Positions 1 through 13,293 are shown, counted from the stretch's first letter. The stretch is DNA of 50,008 nucleotides from Deltaproteobacteria bacterium (GCA_003135855.1 PNBD01000153.1:56315-106322), one strand, 5' to 3'. Made by a program: numbers and translations. The notes: generated by a model from the sequence alone, not told the origin.

Positions 1-39
1 GCTCTTCTTCCGCTCCGCGCGTCCCCGCCGCGCCGTTCC

Positions 40-2151
40 TCATGCGTGAGCGTGCGCCTTCGCGCCGGCCGCTTCGCGCGCCGCGTGGGTCTCCTTGATT
101 ATCTTCTCCGCCACTGGTGCCGGCGCTTCTTCATAGTGCGAGAAGTGCTGCTCGAATGAGCCGCGGCCCGACGTGATCGATCGCAGGTCCTGCGCATACT
201 TGAGCACTTCGGACATCGGAACTTGCGCCTTGATTACCTGCCCGTGGCCCTTCGAATCCATTCCGAGAACCTTGCCGCGCCGCGAATTCAGGTCACCGAT
301 CACATCGCCCATGCATTCGTCGGGACACGCCACATCAAGAGCGACGATCGGTTCGAGAATGATCGGCTTGGCTTTTTCGAGCGCCGCCTTGAAGCCCATC
401 GAAGCCGCAATCTGGAACGCCATGTCCGACGAATCGACATCGTGGTAGCTGCCGTCGAAGACCGTGACTTTTACATCGACCAGCGGATAGCCGGCGAGAA
501 ATCCATCGACCAGCGTGTTGCGCACGCCCTTCTCGACCGACGGGATAAAGTTGCGCGGGATGACCCCACCGACGATCTGGTCGACAAACTCAAACCCCTT
601 GCCGCGCGGGTTGGGCTCGACCTTGAGCCAGCAATCGCCGTATTGACCGCGTCCGCCGCTTTGCCGTTTGTATTTACCCTGCGATTCGGCGCGCCCCTTG
701 ATCGTTTCCTTGTACGGGACCTTGGGCGCCTGCAGTTCAACATCGACGTTGAATTTTCGCCGCAGCTTCTCGACCGTCAACTCGATATGCATCTGGCCGG
801 TGCCCGACAGTATGATGTCGTGCGTTTGCGGGTCGCGATGCATCTCCAAGGCGAGATCTTCCTCGAGCAGCTTCTGCAGCGCTGGCGACGATTTTTCCTC
901 GTCGTTCTTGCTCTTGGGACGGACCGCAAACGAGATGACCCCGGTCGGACGCGACAGCGGCGGCATCACCAGCACAGGCGCTTTTTCGTCGCATAGCGTG
1001 TCGCCAGTAGTGGTATCTTTGAGTTTGGCGACCGCGACGATCTCTCCGGCGATCGCGCTCGCGAGCGGCGCCTGCTTCTTGCCTTCGAGACGGAGCAATT
1101 GTCCGAAGCGCTCCTTCGATTCGCGCGACGAGTTGTACACCGTAGTGTCGCTCTGTGCGCGTCCCGAGATCACCCGAAAAATCGAGAGCTTGCCCGCGAA
1201 CGGATCGATAACCGTCTTGAACACCAACGCGCCGAGCGGTGCGGCGGGATCGGCGGGACGATTCTGCGCCTCGCCGGTGGTTGGATTCTGGCATTCGACC
1301 GGCGGGCGTTCGTTAGGCGCGGGCAGCATCGTCGTGATCGCGTCGAGCAGGGGTCCGATGCCGATATTTTTAGCGCCTGAGCCAACGAACACTGGCGTTA
1401 TCTTTCCCGCGAGGACGGCCGCATGCAGAGCGCTTCGAACTTCCGCCTCTTCGAGTGTCCCGGCCTCGAGATATTTTTCGAGCAATGCGTCATCGGTCTC
1501 GGCGACTGCTTCGAGCAGTGCGTTGCGCGCGGCTTCGGCCCGCGTTTTGAGCTCGCCGGTCAGTTCCTCTTCCTTGGCTCTGCCGCTGGTGTCGTTGTAG
1601 GTGAGCGCCTTCATCGCAAGCACGTCGATCACGCCTTTGAAATTCAGCTCTTCGCCAATCGGGATCGTCAACGCGACCGCGTGCGCGCCGAGCGCCTTCT
1701 CAAGATCCTTCATCGCCGAATCGAAGCTTGTCCGTTCGCGATCGAGCCGCGACACAAACGCGATGCGCGGCAGATTCAGGTCCTTGGTCGCGTCCCAGAT
1801 TTTTTCCGATTCAACTTTGGTGTCGGCGCCGGGACTGATCAGCATCACCACGCCGTCGACGGCGCGCAGCGTCGTGATCGTCTCCGGCAGAAATGCGCTG
1901 TAGCCGGGCGTATCGGCGAAAATTACTTCGGTCTTTTTCCAGTTGAAATGATGAAAGGCAGCGTTGATCGAAATGTGATGGTTGATTTCTTCGGGCTCGA
2001 AATCCGTCGCCGCACTGCCATCGTCGGGACGGCCGAGCCGGGTTGTCGCGCCTGCCGTGAAGAGCATCGCATCGGCCAGCTGGGTCTTGCCGGTTCCACC
2101 CTGGCCGACAATCGCGATGGTCCTTAGACGTCCGATTTCCTCCACAGCCAT
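40..2151 (-). CDS. Elongation factor G-like translational GTPase
   Basis: 703-aa ORF; P-loop GQGGTGKT, DTPGYSAF, SRLDRE; EF-G domain IV/V features (YKRQSGGRGQYGDCW, CPDECMGDVIGDLNSRRGKVLGM). Confidence 0.93.
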   Translation of the reverse strand: MAVEEIGRLRTIAIVGQGGTGKTQLADAMLFTAGATTRLGRPDDGSAATDFEPEEINHHISINAAFHHFNWKKTEVIFADTPGYSAFLPETITTLRAVDGVVMLISPGADTKVESEKIWDATKDLNLPRIAFVSRLDRERTSFDSAMKDLEKALGAHAVALTIPIGEELNFKGVIDVLAMKALTYNDTSGRAKEEELTGELKTRAEAARNALLEAVAETDDALLEKYLEAGTLEEAEVRSALHAAVLAGKITPVFVGSGAKNIGIGPLLDAITTMLPAPNERPPVECQNPTTGEAQNRPADPAAPLGALVFKTVIDPFAGKLSIFRVISGRAQSDTTVYNSSRESKERFGQLLRLEGKKQAPLASAIAGEIVAVAKLKDTTTGDTLCDEKAPVLVMPPLSRPTGVISFAVRPKSKNDEEKSSPALQKLLEEDLALEMHRDPQTHDIILSGTGQMHIELTVEKLRRKFNVDVELQAPKVPYKETIKGRAESQGKYKRQSGGRGQYGDCWLKVEPNPRGKGFEFVDQIVGGVIPRNFIPSVEKGVRNTLVDGFLAGYPLVDVKVTVFDGSYHDVDSSDMAFQIAASMGFKAALEKAKPIILEPIVALDVACPDECMGDVIGDLNSRRGKVLGMDSKGHGQVIKAQVPMSEVLKYAQDLRSITSGRGSFEQHFSHYEEAPAPVAEKIIKETHAAREAAGAKAHAHA

Positions 2152-2236
2152 AAGGAGTACCTCTCTTCATGCCCGCGGGGACCGACGCCGATCAAAAGGC
2201 GTCCAGCCCCGATCGAAGCAGTTTATTTAGGACTCG

Positions 2237-3040
2237 TTACATATTGTCGTACGCGCCTTCGACGCTCACCTCTCCCGCAACTATACGCTCCAAGCTGTTG
2301 CCGATGTCCAGCAGCAGAGCGCCGTCACCGTCGATTCCTTTCACCACTCCCGTCTTGCGCACCCCTCCGTCGACGATCGACACGCGCTTGCCGGTGAGCG
2401 CCGAGTAACGTTCCCACGCGGCGCGGATCGAATCGAACCCGCCGTTCAGGGTTTCCATATAGCGGGAGTCGAGCAGAGAAAAAAGCGAATCGGCGATCGC
2501 AATTCGATCGCAAGCGTGGCCGGTCGCGACGCGGAGCGACGTCGCCTTGTCGCGGAGTTCGGGCGGGATCTCATCTGCGGTTAGATTGATATTGATGCCG
2601 ATACCGAGCAGCACGCTTGATAGCTGCTGATGCGAATCGGAAACGGCCTCGGCAATGATGCCGCCGGTTTTGCGGCCGCGCAGCCAAACGTCGTTGGGCC
2701 ATTTGAGCGCCACGATTCCGGGAGCCTCCCGCTCGAGCGCTTCGGCCGCGGCGACGCCAGCGACCAGGCTCAATCTGGATACTTCGGCCAGCGAAATTTT
2801 CGGACGCAGGATGATCGTGGTGTAGAGATTCACGCCCGCGGGCGAATGCCACGTGCGGCCCATCCTGCCGCGGCCGGCGCTCTGCCGCTCGGCGATCACC
2901 ACGGTGCCTTCGGCGGCGCCATTCGCAGCCAGCTCGCGCGCGAACTCCTGGGTGGAATCGATTTCGTCGAAATAATGTATCCGCCAGCCGATCCTGCCCG
3001 GCGCGCCGCGTTCAATTCCAAGATAGGGATTTTGCGGCAT
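2237..3040 (-). CDS. birA: Biotin--[acetyl-CoA-carboxylase] ligase
   Basis: 267-aa ORF; ERQSAGRGRMGRTWHSP, LKWPNDVWLRGRKTGGIIAE, LGIGININ motifs. Confidence 0.95.
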   Translation of the reverse strand: MPQNPYLGIERGAPGRIGWRIHYFDEIDSTQEFARELAANGAAEGTVVIAERQSAGRGRMGRTWHSPAGVNLYTTIILRPKISLAEVSRLSLVAGVAAAEALEREAPGIVALKWPNDVWLRGRKTGGIIAEAVSDSHQQLSSVLLGIGININLTADEIPPELRDKATSLRVATGHACDRIAIADSLFSLLDSRYMETLNGGFDSIRAAWERYSALTGKRVSIVDGGVRKTGVVKGIDGDGALLLDIGNSLERIVAGEVSVEGAYDNM

Positions 3041-3064
3041 TCAGAAGACTCGGATTCTCAAGTT

Positions 3065-3913
3065 CTACAGCAGTTCGATCCGCATACTGATATCGAGAAA
3101 GCGCGCCGAATGAGTGAGCGCCCCGACCGAAATAAGATCGACGCCGGCGTCGGCGATCGCGCGCACGGTGTCGAGGGATACGCCGCCAGATACTTCAAGT
3201 AAAACATTAGATTTGGCCAGCGAGCGCGCCAGGTGGATGTCAACCAGCGGCATGTTGTCGAGCAGGAGCGCGTCGGCTCCCGCGGCGATCGCCTCCTCGA
3301 CCTGCGCCAGCGTCTCGCATTCGATTTCGATTTTCAGCGTGTGCGGCGCGAGCTTGCGCGCGCTCACGATCGCTTTCGTCACCGAGCCGGCCGCGACGAT
3401 ATGGTTCTCCTTGATCAGCACGCCGCTATCCAGCCCGACGCGATGATTGTGTCCGCCGCCGACTCGCACCGCGTATTTCTCGACGGCGCGAAGACCGGGA
3501 TGAGTCTTGCGAGTGTCGATGATTTTTGCGCGCGTACCCGCGACCGCATCGACGTACGTCCGCGTGATGGTCGCGATTCCGGAGAGCAACTGCACGAAAT
3601 TCAGCGCCGTGCGTTCGCCAATCAGCAGACCCGCGAGATTGCCTTCGACAACGGCGAGCGTGTCGCCAGCCTTCAACTGCGCCCCTTCGGGCGCCAGCGA
3701 AATGATTCGCGGATTCGCGCCGGTCAAGCGCATCACCTGCTCGATGAAAACTCCGCCGGCAAGAACCATGCGCGGTTCTTTGACCCGAATCGTCGCGCGG
3801 CCCTTCGCACCGGGCGTAACCGTCGAAGCGGTCGTGATATCGCCCTGCCCTACGTCTTCGGCAAGCGCGCGCTTGATGAGATCGGTCAGATCGATTTGCC
3901 GCAGCAGTTCCAT
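3065..3913 (-). CDS. nadC: Nicotinate-nucleotide pyrophosphorylase (carboxylating)
   Basis: 282-aa ORF; EDVGQGDITT, ERTALNFVQLLSGIAT, DTRKTHPGLRAVEKYAVRVGGGHNHR. Confidence 0.97.
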   Translation of the reverse strand: MELLRQIDLTDLIKRALAEDVGQGDITTASTVTPGAKGRATIRVKEPRMVLAGGVFIEQVMRLTGANPRIISLAPEGAQLKAGDTLAVVEGNLAGLLIGERTALNFVQLLSGIATITRTYVDAVAGTRAKIIDTRKTHPGLRAVEKYAVRVGGGHNHRVGLDSGVLIKENHIVAAGSVTKAIVSARKLAPHTLKIEIECETLAQVEEAIAAGADALLLDNMPLVDIHLARSLAKSNVLLEVSGGVSLDTVRAIADAGVDLISVGALTHSARFLDISMRIELL

Positions 3914-3922
3914 TGAAGGTCG

Positions 3923-6616
<2,694 letters not shown>

Positions 6617-6681
6617 TGCCGATTTCCTGATGCGACCGGCCGTTCCAGCCGAAGTCGTCTAGCGCAAAATATTCCTCAGTC

Positions 6682-6706
6682 GAAAAAAGGGCGCGACACG
6701 CCCTTC
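6682..6706 (-). terminator. Rho-independent terminator-like hairpin (minus orientation)
   Basis: AAGGGCG-cgaca-CGCCCTT stem (6687-6705) with an A-run on + (T-run on minus) at 6683-6688. Confidence 0.5.
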
Positions 6707-6867
6707 GCTCGAATCATATTGACCGGCCGCGCACCTCTCAAGCGCGAAAGCACCCAGGCCGAGCATACGATTACGGCTTGTAAAACCGAGCCGCTTAATA
6801 ATATCTTGCGCACTGCCCCGGCTTGGGGGTTAACCCGGTAATTTCACGCGTACTCAGGGAGAGTTCC

Positions 6868-7122
6868 ATGTTTGATAAAATTCGCAAATTCGAGATGGCA
6901 GCGGCGATTGCAACGATGCTGCTGGCCGGCGGCCTCGCGGGATGCAGCTCGATGTCGAGCAACCATGTCGACTGCAACGTAGTCAAGTTGCAGCAGCAGT
7001 CGGGACGCTCTGACTCAGAGATCGCGCAAGCGGTCGGCGCACCCATTGCAGACGTCGAAGCGTGCAAGGGAGCCGAGAAGTCGGGCAACAAGGCCTCGGG
7101 CGGAGTGCCGGATTCGTACTGA
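6868..7122 (+). CDS. Small predicted lipoprotein
   Basis: ORF 6823..7122 with a better ATG at 6868 (MFDKIRKFEM...); lipobox-like LAGGLAGC; ~84 aa. Confidence 0.65.
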   Translation: MFDKIRKFEMAAAIATMLLAGGLAGCSSMSSNHVDCNVVKLQQQSGRSDSEIAQAVGAPIADVEACKGAEKSGNKASGGVPDSY

Positions 7123-7140
7123 GGTTCAATCAGCCCAATT

Positions 7141-7226
7141 TGGTGCGAGAGGGGGGACTTGAACCCCCACGAGCTTGCGCTCACAAGGTCCTGAGCCTTG
7201 CGCGTCTGCCGTTCCGCCACTCTCGC
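7141..7226 (-). tRNA. tRNA-Leu (anticodon CAG)
   Basis: Reverse complement GCGAGAGTGGCGGAACGGCAGACGC...CAAGG-CTCAGGA-CCTTG...GGGGGTTCAAGTCCCCCCTCTCGCACCA: 7-bp acceptor stem, long variable arm, encoded CCA. Confidence 0.97.
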
Positions 7227-7340
7227 TGATCGGCGAACTAAGAGGTTTAACCGGCTGAAGTTTCCAATTCAAGACGGCGTCCGATGATTGCGCGACAGTC
7301 TTGAGCATCGCGCGCTGGTGAAACACAATTTGCGGTTACG

Positions 7341-8087
7341 ATGAGTGAGCGAGTTCGCGGCGCGATCGCACTGGCATCTCCGCCGGGACCGTCGTCGCTC
7401 GCACTCGACCTGAGCGCCGGCGACGGACTCTCGAGCCGGATGCTCGCCGAGCGTGGATGGCGCGTAATTTCGACCGAGTATCGCACCCGCAAACCGGGCT
7501 GGGTCGCGGCGAATCTTGATCGCGATCTGCCGTTTCGTTCCGAGCGCTTCGACCTGGTAATGATGCTTGAAGTGATCGAGCATCTCGCGGACATCCCGCA
7601 CATGCTCCGCGAAATCGCGCGCGTGATGCGTCCCGGCGCCATCGCAATCATCACCACGCCCAATCGCCTGAACGTCTCCTCGCGCATCCACTACCTGCTG
7701 AGCGGTTACTACAAGGGACGGCGCGCGCCCCTGCCCTATCGCTATCGCGTCGAGGACGGGCGCAATTGGCACGTGATGGGGCTGAACGACATGCATTGGA
7801 TGTGCTGGGGCGTGGGCCTCCGGCTGAATGCGCTCGGCCGGGCCAAACGCAAGCTGCGCGCGCGCATCTTCGCACCGATCCTGTATCCCTTCATCGCCGG
7901 CTTTTCATGGATGCTCTACTGCGCTCGCGTCAAAGATCCCGAGCAGCGCAAAATCAATCGCGAGTTGTTCGGCTTCATGACCAGTTCAAGCTTGCTGATG
8001 GATGAAAACATCATCATGCGTTTTCGAAAAATCGGCGGCGCCGATTCGAAGACCGCCGATTCCACCGATCGCGCGGGCGCGAGTTGA
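7341..8087 (+). CDS. Class I SAM-dependent methyltransferase (Methyltransf_11-like)
   Basis: LALDLSAGDGLSSRML..., FDLVMMLEVIEHLADIPHMLREIARVMRPGA. Confidence 0.85.
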   Translation: MSERVRGAIALASPPGPSSLALDLSAGDGLSSRMLAERGWRVISTEYRTRKPGWVAANLDRDLPFRSERFDLVMMLEVIEHLADIPHMLREIARVMRPGAIAIITTPNRLNVSSRIHYLLSGYYKGRRAPLPYRYRVEDGRNWHVMGLNDMHWMCWGVGLRLNALGRAKRKLRARIFAPILYPFIAGFSWMLYCARVKDPEQRKINRELFGFMTSSSLLMDENIIMRFRKIGGADSKTADSTDRAGAS

Positions 8088-8938
8088 GCACCTCGATCAT
8101 AGTCGCGACGCACGCGCGGCCCGATTCACTGCGCCGGCTGCTCGACAGTCTCGCTCCACAAATAATCGCAGACCAGCGGGAACTCCTGATTGCCGAGAAT
8201 GGCACCGACGCGCCGACGCAGCTTGCGGCGGGAATCGTCGGGCTGAAGCATTTGCACGAATCGCGGCCGGGCAAATGTCGAATCCAGAATAGCGCGATTC
8301 GCGAAGCAACCGGCGACATTATGGTTTTCCTCGACGACGATCTGATCGTCGCACCGAATTACCTCGACGCGGTTGAGTCGTTCTTCGATACGCATCCGGA
8401 GTTCGCGGCGATGAAGGGGCGCGTCCTGCCGGTGGAAGATCCGGAGCAGAAAATCGGTCCAATGTCGGTGTACCTCGATTTGCCGATCGTCGATCACGGC
8501 GATCGAGTCTGCGAGGTGCGCGGCGTGCTCGGCGCGAACATGGCATTTCGCGCGACGGCATTGGCAAAGGTCGGATTATTCAACGAGCGTTTAGGTCCCG
8601 GCGCTTGCGGTCACGAGGAAGAGACCGAGATGTCGGCGCGCCTCCGAACTGCGGGTTATCGAATCGGCTACGCGCCCGGCGCGCTGGTCTATCATGAGGT
8701 CGATTCCGCGCGCGCTGATCGCGAACGATACATCAGAGTCTCGCGCGAACGCGGACGATGCCGCATGTTGCATGAGCATCATTCAGCGTTGGATGTAATC
8801 ACCAAGAATGCGGTTGCGATGGCGCGGCTTCGATTCGCGCAACTGGTTGGCGCAAGCACGGCGCGGATCGCACGCGAGGAACGCCGGTTTGCCATCGCGC
8901 GCGGAATGTTCGACGGCCTCGGCGGCAAGGTCAGCTAA
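8084..8938 (+). CDS. Family 2 glycosyltransferase
   Basis: 284-aa ORF; STSIIVATHARPDSLRRLLDSL, MVFLDDDLIVAPNYL; overlaps the upstream methyltransferase by 4 nt. Confidence 0.88.
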   Translation: MSTSIIVATHARPDSLRRLLDSLAPQIIADQRELLIAENGTDAPTQLAAGIVGLKHLHESRPGKCRIQNSAIREATGDIMVFLDDDLIVAPNYLDAVESFFDTHPEFAAMKGRVLPVEDPEQKIGPMSVYLDLPIVDHGDRVCEVRGVLGANMAFRATALAKVGLFNERLGPGACGHEEETEMSARLRTAGYRIGYAPGALVYHEVDSARADRERYIRVSRERGRCRMLHEHHSALDVITKNAVAMARLRFAQLVGASTARIAREERRFAIARGMFDGLGGKVS

Positions 8939-10067
8939 GCGATTTCGCGAGCGATTCGATCAGCGCATTCAATTCGATACCGTAGCGCGCCCACGTAAAC
9001 TGCTCGGCGATCGCGCGCGCCTCTTGCGCAAGCGCTGGGGGCGCGTTCAGTAAAGCGTCCAGCCGAAGTGCGATCTCGCCGGGGTCATCCGGGTTCCGAA
9101 CGATGAAACCGCGCATCGAAGGTGGCAGCAATTCCGCGACGCCGCAGTATGCGCTGGTCAATACGGGCAAGCCGCAGGCCATCGCTTCAAGCACGACATT
9201 TCCAAACGGCTCGAACAACGACGGCATCGCGAAGGCGTCCGCTGCCTGGAACAGTTCCTCGACCTTCGGCTGCGCACCGGCGAACACGATGCGCTCGCCG
9301 ACGTTCAATTCGTCGGCGCGGCGCACATATGCGTTGCTCGCTCGGTCGCTGCCAACCACCAGCAGAAACGCGCCGCCTCCGATCATAGGCCAAGCTTCGA
9401 TAAGAAAGCCCAGACCCTTTCGCGCGAAGCCGTTACCGACGAAGATCACGAGACGGGCGCTCGCAGGAATTCCAAATCGCCGCCGGATTTCATCGCGGCT
9501 GGATTGATCGCGCGCCGGACGAAATCGCTCGAGGTCAACGCCATTGTAGATGGTGATCGTTTTCGCAGGTGACAGATCGAACGAGTCGATTAGGTCGTTG
9601 CGCACGTATTCGGATACCGCGAGCGCGCGCTTGAGCGACGGATCGCGAAAGCCCCGGCGTTCGATGAGCATCTGGACCTGATGATAAGGTCGAAGCCGCA
9701 TCCCGATCGTGCTCGCCGTGCCGCGCCATTTTCGTGCTTCGCGAAGATAGCTCGAATGAGCGCCGCCACCCGAGCGCATCACGTCCGCGCCGACCACGCG
9801 CGCAAAGCTCAGCGCCATATCGGTGCCAGCGCGTCGCGCGGCGGGAACCGCGGCGTACGCAAACCTCAGCAAGGAGAGCGCGCGACCGAGCCGCGGTCCC
9901 CGACCGACGCGATGAACTTGGAAGTCCGCGTTTGCGCCGCGGATCTCGTCGGCGAGAATCGTCAGCTCATGACCGGCGGCGCGGAGAATTTCGGCAGTGA
10001 CGATCAGATCGCGTTCGGTACCGCCTCCGGCAGCATCGAAGCGCCGCGTGATGAGGGCTATGCGCAT
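8931..10067 (-). CDS. Family 4 glycosyltransferase (GT-B)
   Basis: 378-aa ORF; RLVIFVGNGFARKGLGFLIEAW, AMPSLFEPFGNVVLEAMACGLPVL. Confidence 0.92.
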   Translation of the reverse strand: MRIALITRRFDAAGGGTERDLIVTAEILRAAGHELTILADEIRGANADFQVHRVGRGPRLGRALSLLRFAYAAVPAARRAGTDMALSFARVVGADVMRSGGGAHSSYLREARKWRGTASTIGMRLRPYHQVQMLIERRGFRDPSLKRALAVSEYVRNDLIDSFDLSPAKTITIYNGVDLERFRPARDQSSRDEIRRRFGIPASARLVIFVGNGFARKGLGFLIEAWPMIGGGAFLLVVGSDRASNAYVRRADELNVGERIVFAGAQPKVEELFQAADAFAMPSLFEPFGNVVLEAMACGLPVLTSAYCGVAELLPPSMRGFIVRNPDDPGEIALRLDALLNAPPALAQEARAIAEQFTWARYGIELNALIESLAKSLS

Positions 10068-10177
10068 CGCCGAGCGCGTTCCGGCTTCACTGGCGTTATG
10101 CGGCGCGGTCGCGGAAGCTCTCGCTGCGCGCTTGCGCAGGCTATGCTAGTTTGCGACGAGGGTGGTGAGGCGCGGCG

Positions 10178-11488
10178 ATGACGGAAATTCAGTGCACCAG
10201 TTGCCATACGCGTTACCGGATTGACGAGCGCGTCCTGCCCGACGATACGCCGACCTTCAAGTGCTCGCGATGCGGACACGTCTTCAACGCCGATCCGATT
10301 CCCGCGGCGCGGAAATCCGGTTCGAGCGCGCCGGACTCCGAGCGCGCACCTCGCGCGCCGCGCTCCGCGCGTAACCGCCTGAGCCCGAGCGCATCGCCAG
10401 AGAAGCCGGCGGGCACGCCAACCATTAGTGAGGAAGCGCTGCGCGCGTCGGAGGACTTGCGAGAAGCGGCGCGCAAGCGCAAATCGGATCCCGACGAGTT
10501 TGCCGATCTTCCGCGGGTCGATTTCGGCGACGTTCCCAAGGCTGAAATTGATCATCATCCGCTCGATCGAACTTTCGGTGATCGCGAAAAAGCCGATACC
10601 GGCGAAAATCTGAAGTTCGACTTCAGCCGGGAAGACTTCAGTCGCGACGATCGAGGAGTCGAACCGCCGCCCAGCGAGACTGCAGACGCCCCTGAAAACG
10701 AACGCGACCGATGGCAGATCGGCGAGATGGTACCCGAGTTCGATGCTGCGCGAGATGATCGCGCGAAAGAAATCGGCGCCAGATCCGATCGATCCGCAAA
10801 GCTCGCATCGCCGCCGCAATTCGTCAGCTCGAAATTTCGCGATCGGAGCGCGATTCCCAAAACCGTCGAGTACTCCTCTGGCGACCTTCCTGAGGATGTT
10901 GCTGAGATCGTCGGCAGAGTTCATTCGTCGGGATTTTTCCTCGCGCTGTACCTGGTAGTCGCGATCGTTTTTCTGATCGCGAGCTACGTGATCAGCGGCG
11001 ACCCGCTCGCCAGCGCGCGTCTGCTCAGCCAGACGCCGAAAATTGGCGACTACTTCGCGAGTCCCGTGCTGCCCGCGATGCTGGTGTCGCTGCATGATGT
11101 TCACAGCGAATATCGCGCGCTCAAGGGGGGAAACCGCGCGCTCGTGGTCAGCGGCACCGCGCAGAACGCCGGCAATCATCCATTGCATCTCGTGCAGATC
11201 GATGCCGATCTATTCGATGGCGATGCCGAACGCACGCTCGCGCATCAGAATGTATACTGCGGCAACGTTCTCTCGGCCGAGATGCTCGCGCAGATGACGC
11301 CGCGTGAGATCGAGTTCTCTCAGAGTCTGAGCCCGCAGAAGGCGTTTGCGATGGCGCCGTCGGTTGGAGTTCCGTTTCTGATGGTGTTCATCAATCCTCC
11401 GCAGCCGGTGAACGCGCTCAGGCTCTCAGTGACCAAGGCGATCGCGTCTGAGCCATCGCCGCCGGTCGCGATGTCCTCGCCGCGTTGA
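10178..11488 (+). CDS. MJ0042-type zinc-ribbon membrane protein (DUF3426-like C-terminus)
   Basis: N-terminal MTEIQCTSCHTRYRIDERVLPDDTPTFKCSRCGHVF; disordered middle; single TM; extracytoplasmic C-terminal domain. Confidence 0.8.
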   Translation: MTEIQCTSCHTRYRIDERVLPDDTPTFKCSRCGHVFNADPIPAARKSGSSAPDSERAPRAPRSARNRLSPSASPEKPAGTPTISEEALRASEDLREAARKRKSDPDEFADLPRVDFGDVPKAEIDHHPLDRTFGDREKADTGENLKFDFSREDFSRDDRGVEPPPSETADAPENERDRWQIGEMVPEFDAARDDRAKEIGARSDRSAKLASPPQFVSSKFRDRSAIPKTVEYSSGDLPEDVAEIVGRVHSSGFFLALYLVVAIVFLIASYVISGDPLASARLLSQTPKIGDYFASPVLPAMLVSLHDVHSEYRALKGGNRALVVSGTAQNAGNHPLHLVQIDADLFDGDAERTLAHQNVYCGNVLSAEMLAQMTPREIEFSQSLSPQKAFAMAPSVGVPFLMVFINPPQPVNALRLSVTKAIASEPSPPVAMSSPR

Positions 11489-11491
11489 CGA

Positions 11492-11881
11492 TCACTCCTT
11501 CTCGCGCGCGATCAACTCCGCGTATTCCTGTTCATCCATCAGATCATCGAGCTCGGTCATGTCCGCAATCTTCACCTTGATCAGCCATCCGTCGCCATAC
11601 GGATCTTCGTTCACAGTTTCGGGACTCTCGGGCAAGTCCTCATTGATTTCGATCACGGTGCCAGTGACGGGCGCGTAAATATCGGAGACCGCCTTGACCG
11701 ATTCGACCACGCCGAACGGATCGTCCTTGCTAATCTTGTCGCCGACCGCCGGCAGTTCGATAAACACGATCTCGCCAAGCTGGTCCTGCGCGTGATCGGT
11801 AATTCCCACGGTCGCAACGGAATCTTCGGTCGCGACCCATTCGTGTTCTTTCGAATATTTCAGCCCTTGCGGGATTTCCAT
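11492..11881 (-). CDS. gcvH: Glycine cleavage system H protein
   Basis: 129-aa ORF; YSKEHEWV, GITDHAQDQLGEIVFIELP, GVVESVKAVSDIYAPVTGTV lipoyl-lysine site. Confidence 0.97.
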   Translation of the reverse strand: MEIPQGLKYSKEHEWVATEDSVATVGITDHAQDQLGEIVFIELPAVGDKISKDDPFGVVESVKAVSDIYAPVTGTVIEINEDLPESPETVNEDPYGDGWLIKVKIADMTELDDLMDEQEYAELIAREKE

Positions 11882-12174
11882 GACTCCTCCAGAAATCGTG
11901 AGCGTCTCGATTGTGCCAGCAGCTGCTCCGCACCAAGCCGCCCACGATCACATCAACGTTTATGAAGCGCGGTGGAAATCCTATTGTCAAGTTCCATTTG
12001 ACGCCAGTTGTGAAATCGATTTTGTGCGCGACTCTTGACTGTTGGCACTCGATGAAGTCAAGCCGGCGCGCGGTTAATATTGCGATGCCGTTATCGCACG
12101 CCGTATCGTCGTGGACTCGTGCGGCGACGATGCGCTGGTCGCGGTTGCATCCGCGCATTGGAGGAGCAAACAGA

Positions 12175-13281
12175 ATGAATGTCGGAATTCCGACCGAGAT
12201 TAAGGCCGATGAGCGGCGCGTATCGTTAACGCCCGCGGGCGCATCGGCGCTGCGCATGCATGGACATCGCGTGATCGTGCAGGCGGGCGCAGGCCTGGGC
12301 AGCGGATTCGCGGACACCGACTATCGCGCGGGGGGCGCGAGGATTATCAAAGATGCCGCGGAGGTCTGGCGTCGCGCCGACATGATTCTCAAGGTCAAGG
12401 AGCCGCAGATGCCGGAGTACGCACTGATGCGTCCCGGCCTGATTCTGTTTACCTACCTGCATCTCGCCGCGGACCGGCGACTGGCGCGTGAACTTTGCCG
12501 GCGGCGCGTAACGGCGGTTGGCTATGAAACGATTCAGCTCGAGGATTCGAGCCTGCCGCTGCTCGCCCCGATGAGCGAAGTTGCCGGGCGTCTCGCGATC
12601 CAGGCGGGTTCGTGGTGCCTGCAGGCGCGCACCGGCGGACGCGGTGTGCTGCTGAGCGGAGCGTCGGGCGTGCGGCCCGGCAAGGTGGTCGTGCTGGGCG
12701 GCGGGATCGCCGGCCTCAATGCGTGCCGCGTCGCGGCGGGAGTCGGCGCCGAAGTTACGATCCTCGACATCAATCCAACGCGGCTCCGATATCTCGGCGA
12801 TTTGCTCGGCGGCCGCGTCACGACCGTGATGTCGAATCGCGCGACGCTCGACGAAGAAGTAACCAACTGCGATCTGGTGATCGGTGCGGTGCTGGTCGCC
12901 GGTGCGCGCACGCCGCAATTGATCAGCGCGCAGATGGTTGCGCGGATGCGGACCGGCGCCGCGATCGTGGATTTATCGATCGATCAGGGCGGCATCGCGG
13001 AGACGTCGCAACCAACTACCCATGCGCGACCGACTTTCGTGCGCAGCGGCGTGGTGCACTATTGCGTCACCAACATGCCCGCAATGGTGCCGCACACATC
13101 CACCTACGCATTGACCAACGCGACGCTGACCTACGCGATCGAGATCGCCGATTGCGGAATTCTCGAAGCGGGAAATCTAAACGCGGCGATTCGCCACGGA
13201 GTCAATACTTACGACGGTCACGTCACGCACCCGGCGGTCGCGGCGGCGCTCAAGATGAAGCCGCACTCGCCGTGGAACTAA
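12175..13281 (+). CDS. ald: Alanine dehydrogenase
   Basis: ORF 11911..13281; likely start ATG 12175 after GGAGGAG; MNVGIPTEIKADERRVSLTPAG, VVVLGGGIAGLNACRVAAGVGAEVTILD, VTNMPAMVPHTSTYALTNAT. Confidence 0.94.
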   Translation: MNVGIPTEIKADERRVSLTPAGASALRMHGHRVIVQAGAGLGSGFADTDYRAGGARIIKDAAEVWRRADMILKVKEPQMPEYALMRPGLILFTYLHLAADRRLARELCRRRVTAVGYETIQLEDSSLPLLAPMSEVAGRLAIQAGSWCLQARTGGRGVLLSGASGVRPGKVVVLGGGIAGLNACRVAAGVGAEVTILDINPTRLRYLGDLLGGRVTTVMSNRATLDEEVTNCDLVIGAVLVAGARTPQLISAQMVARMRTGAAIVDLSIDQGGIAETSQPTTHARPTFVRSGVVHYCVTNMPAMVPHTSTYALTNATLTYAIEIADCGILEAGNLNAAIRHGVNTYDGHVTHPAVAAALKMKPHSPWN

Positions 13282-13293
13282 ACGGAGCGCCCG

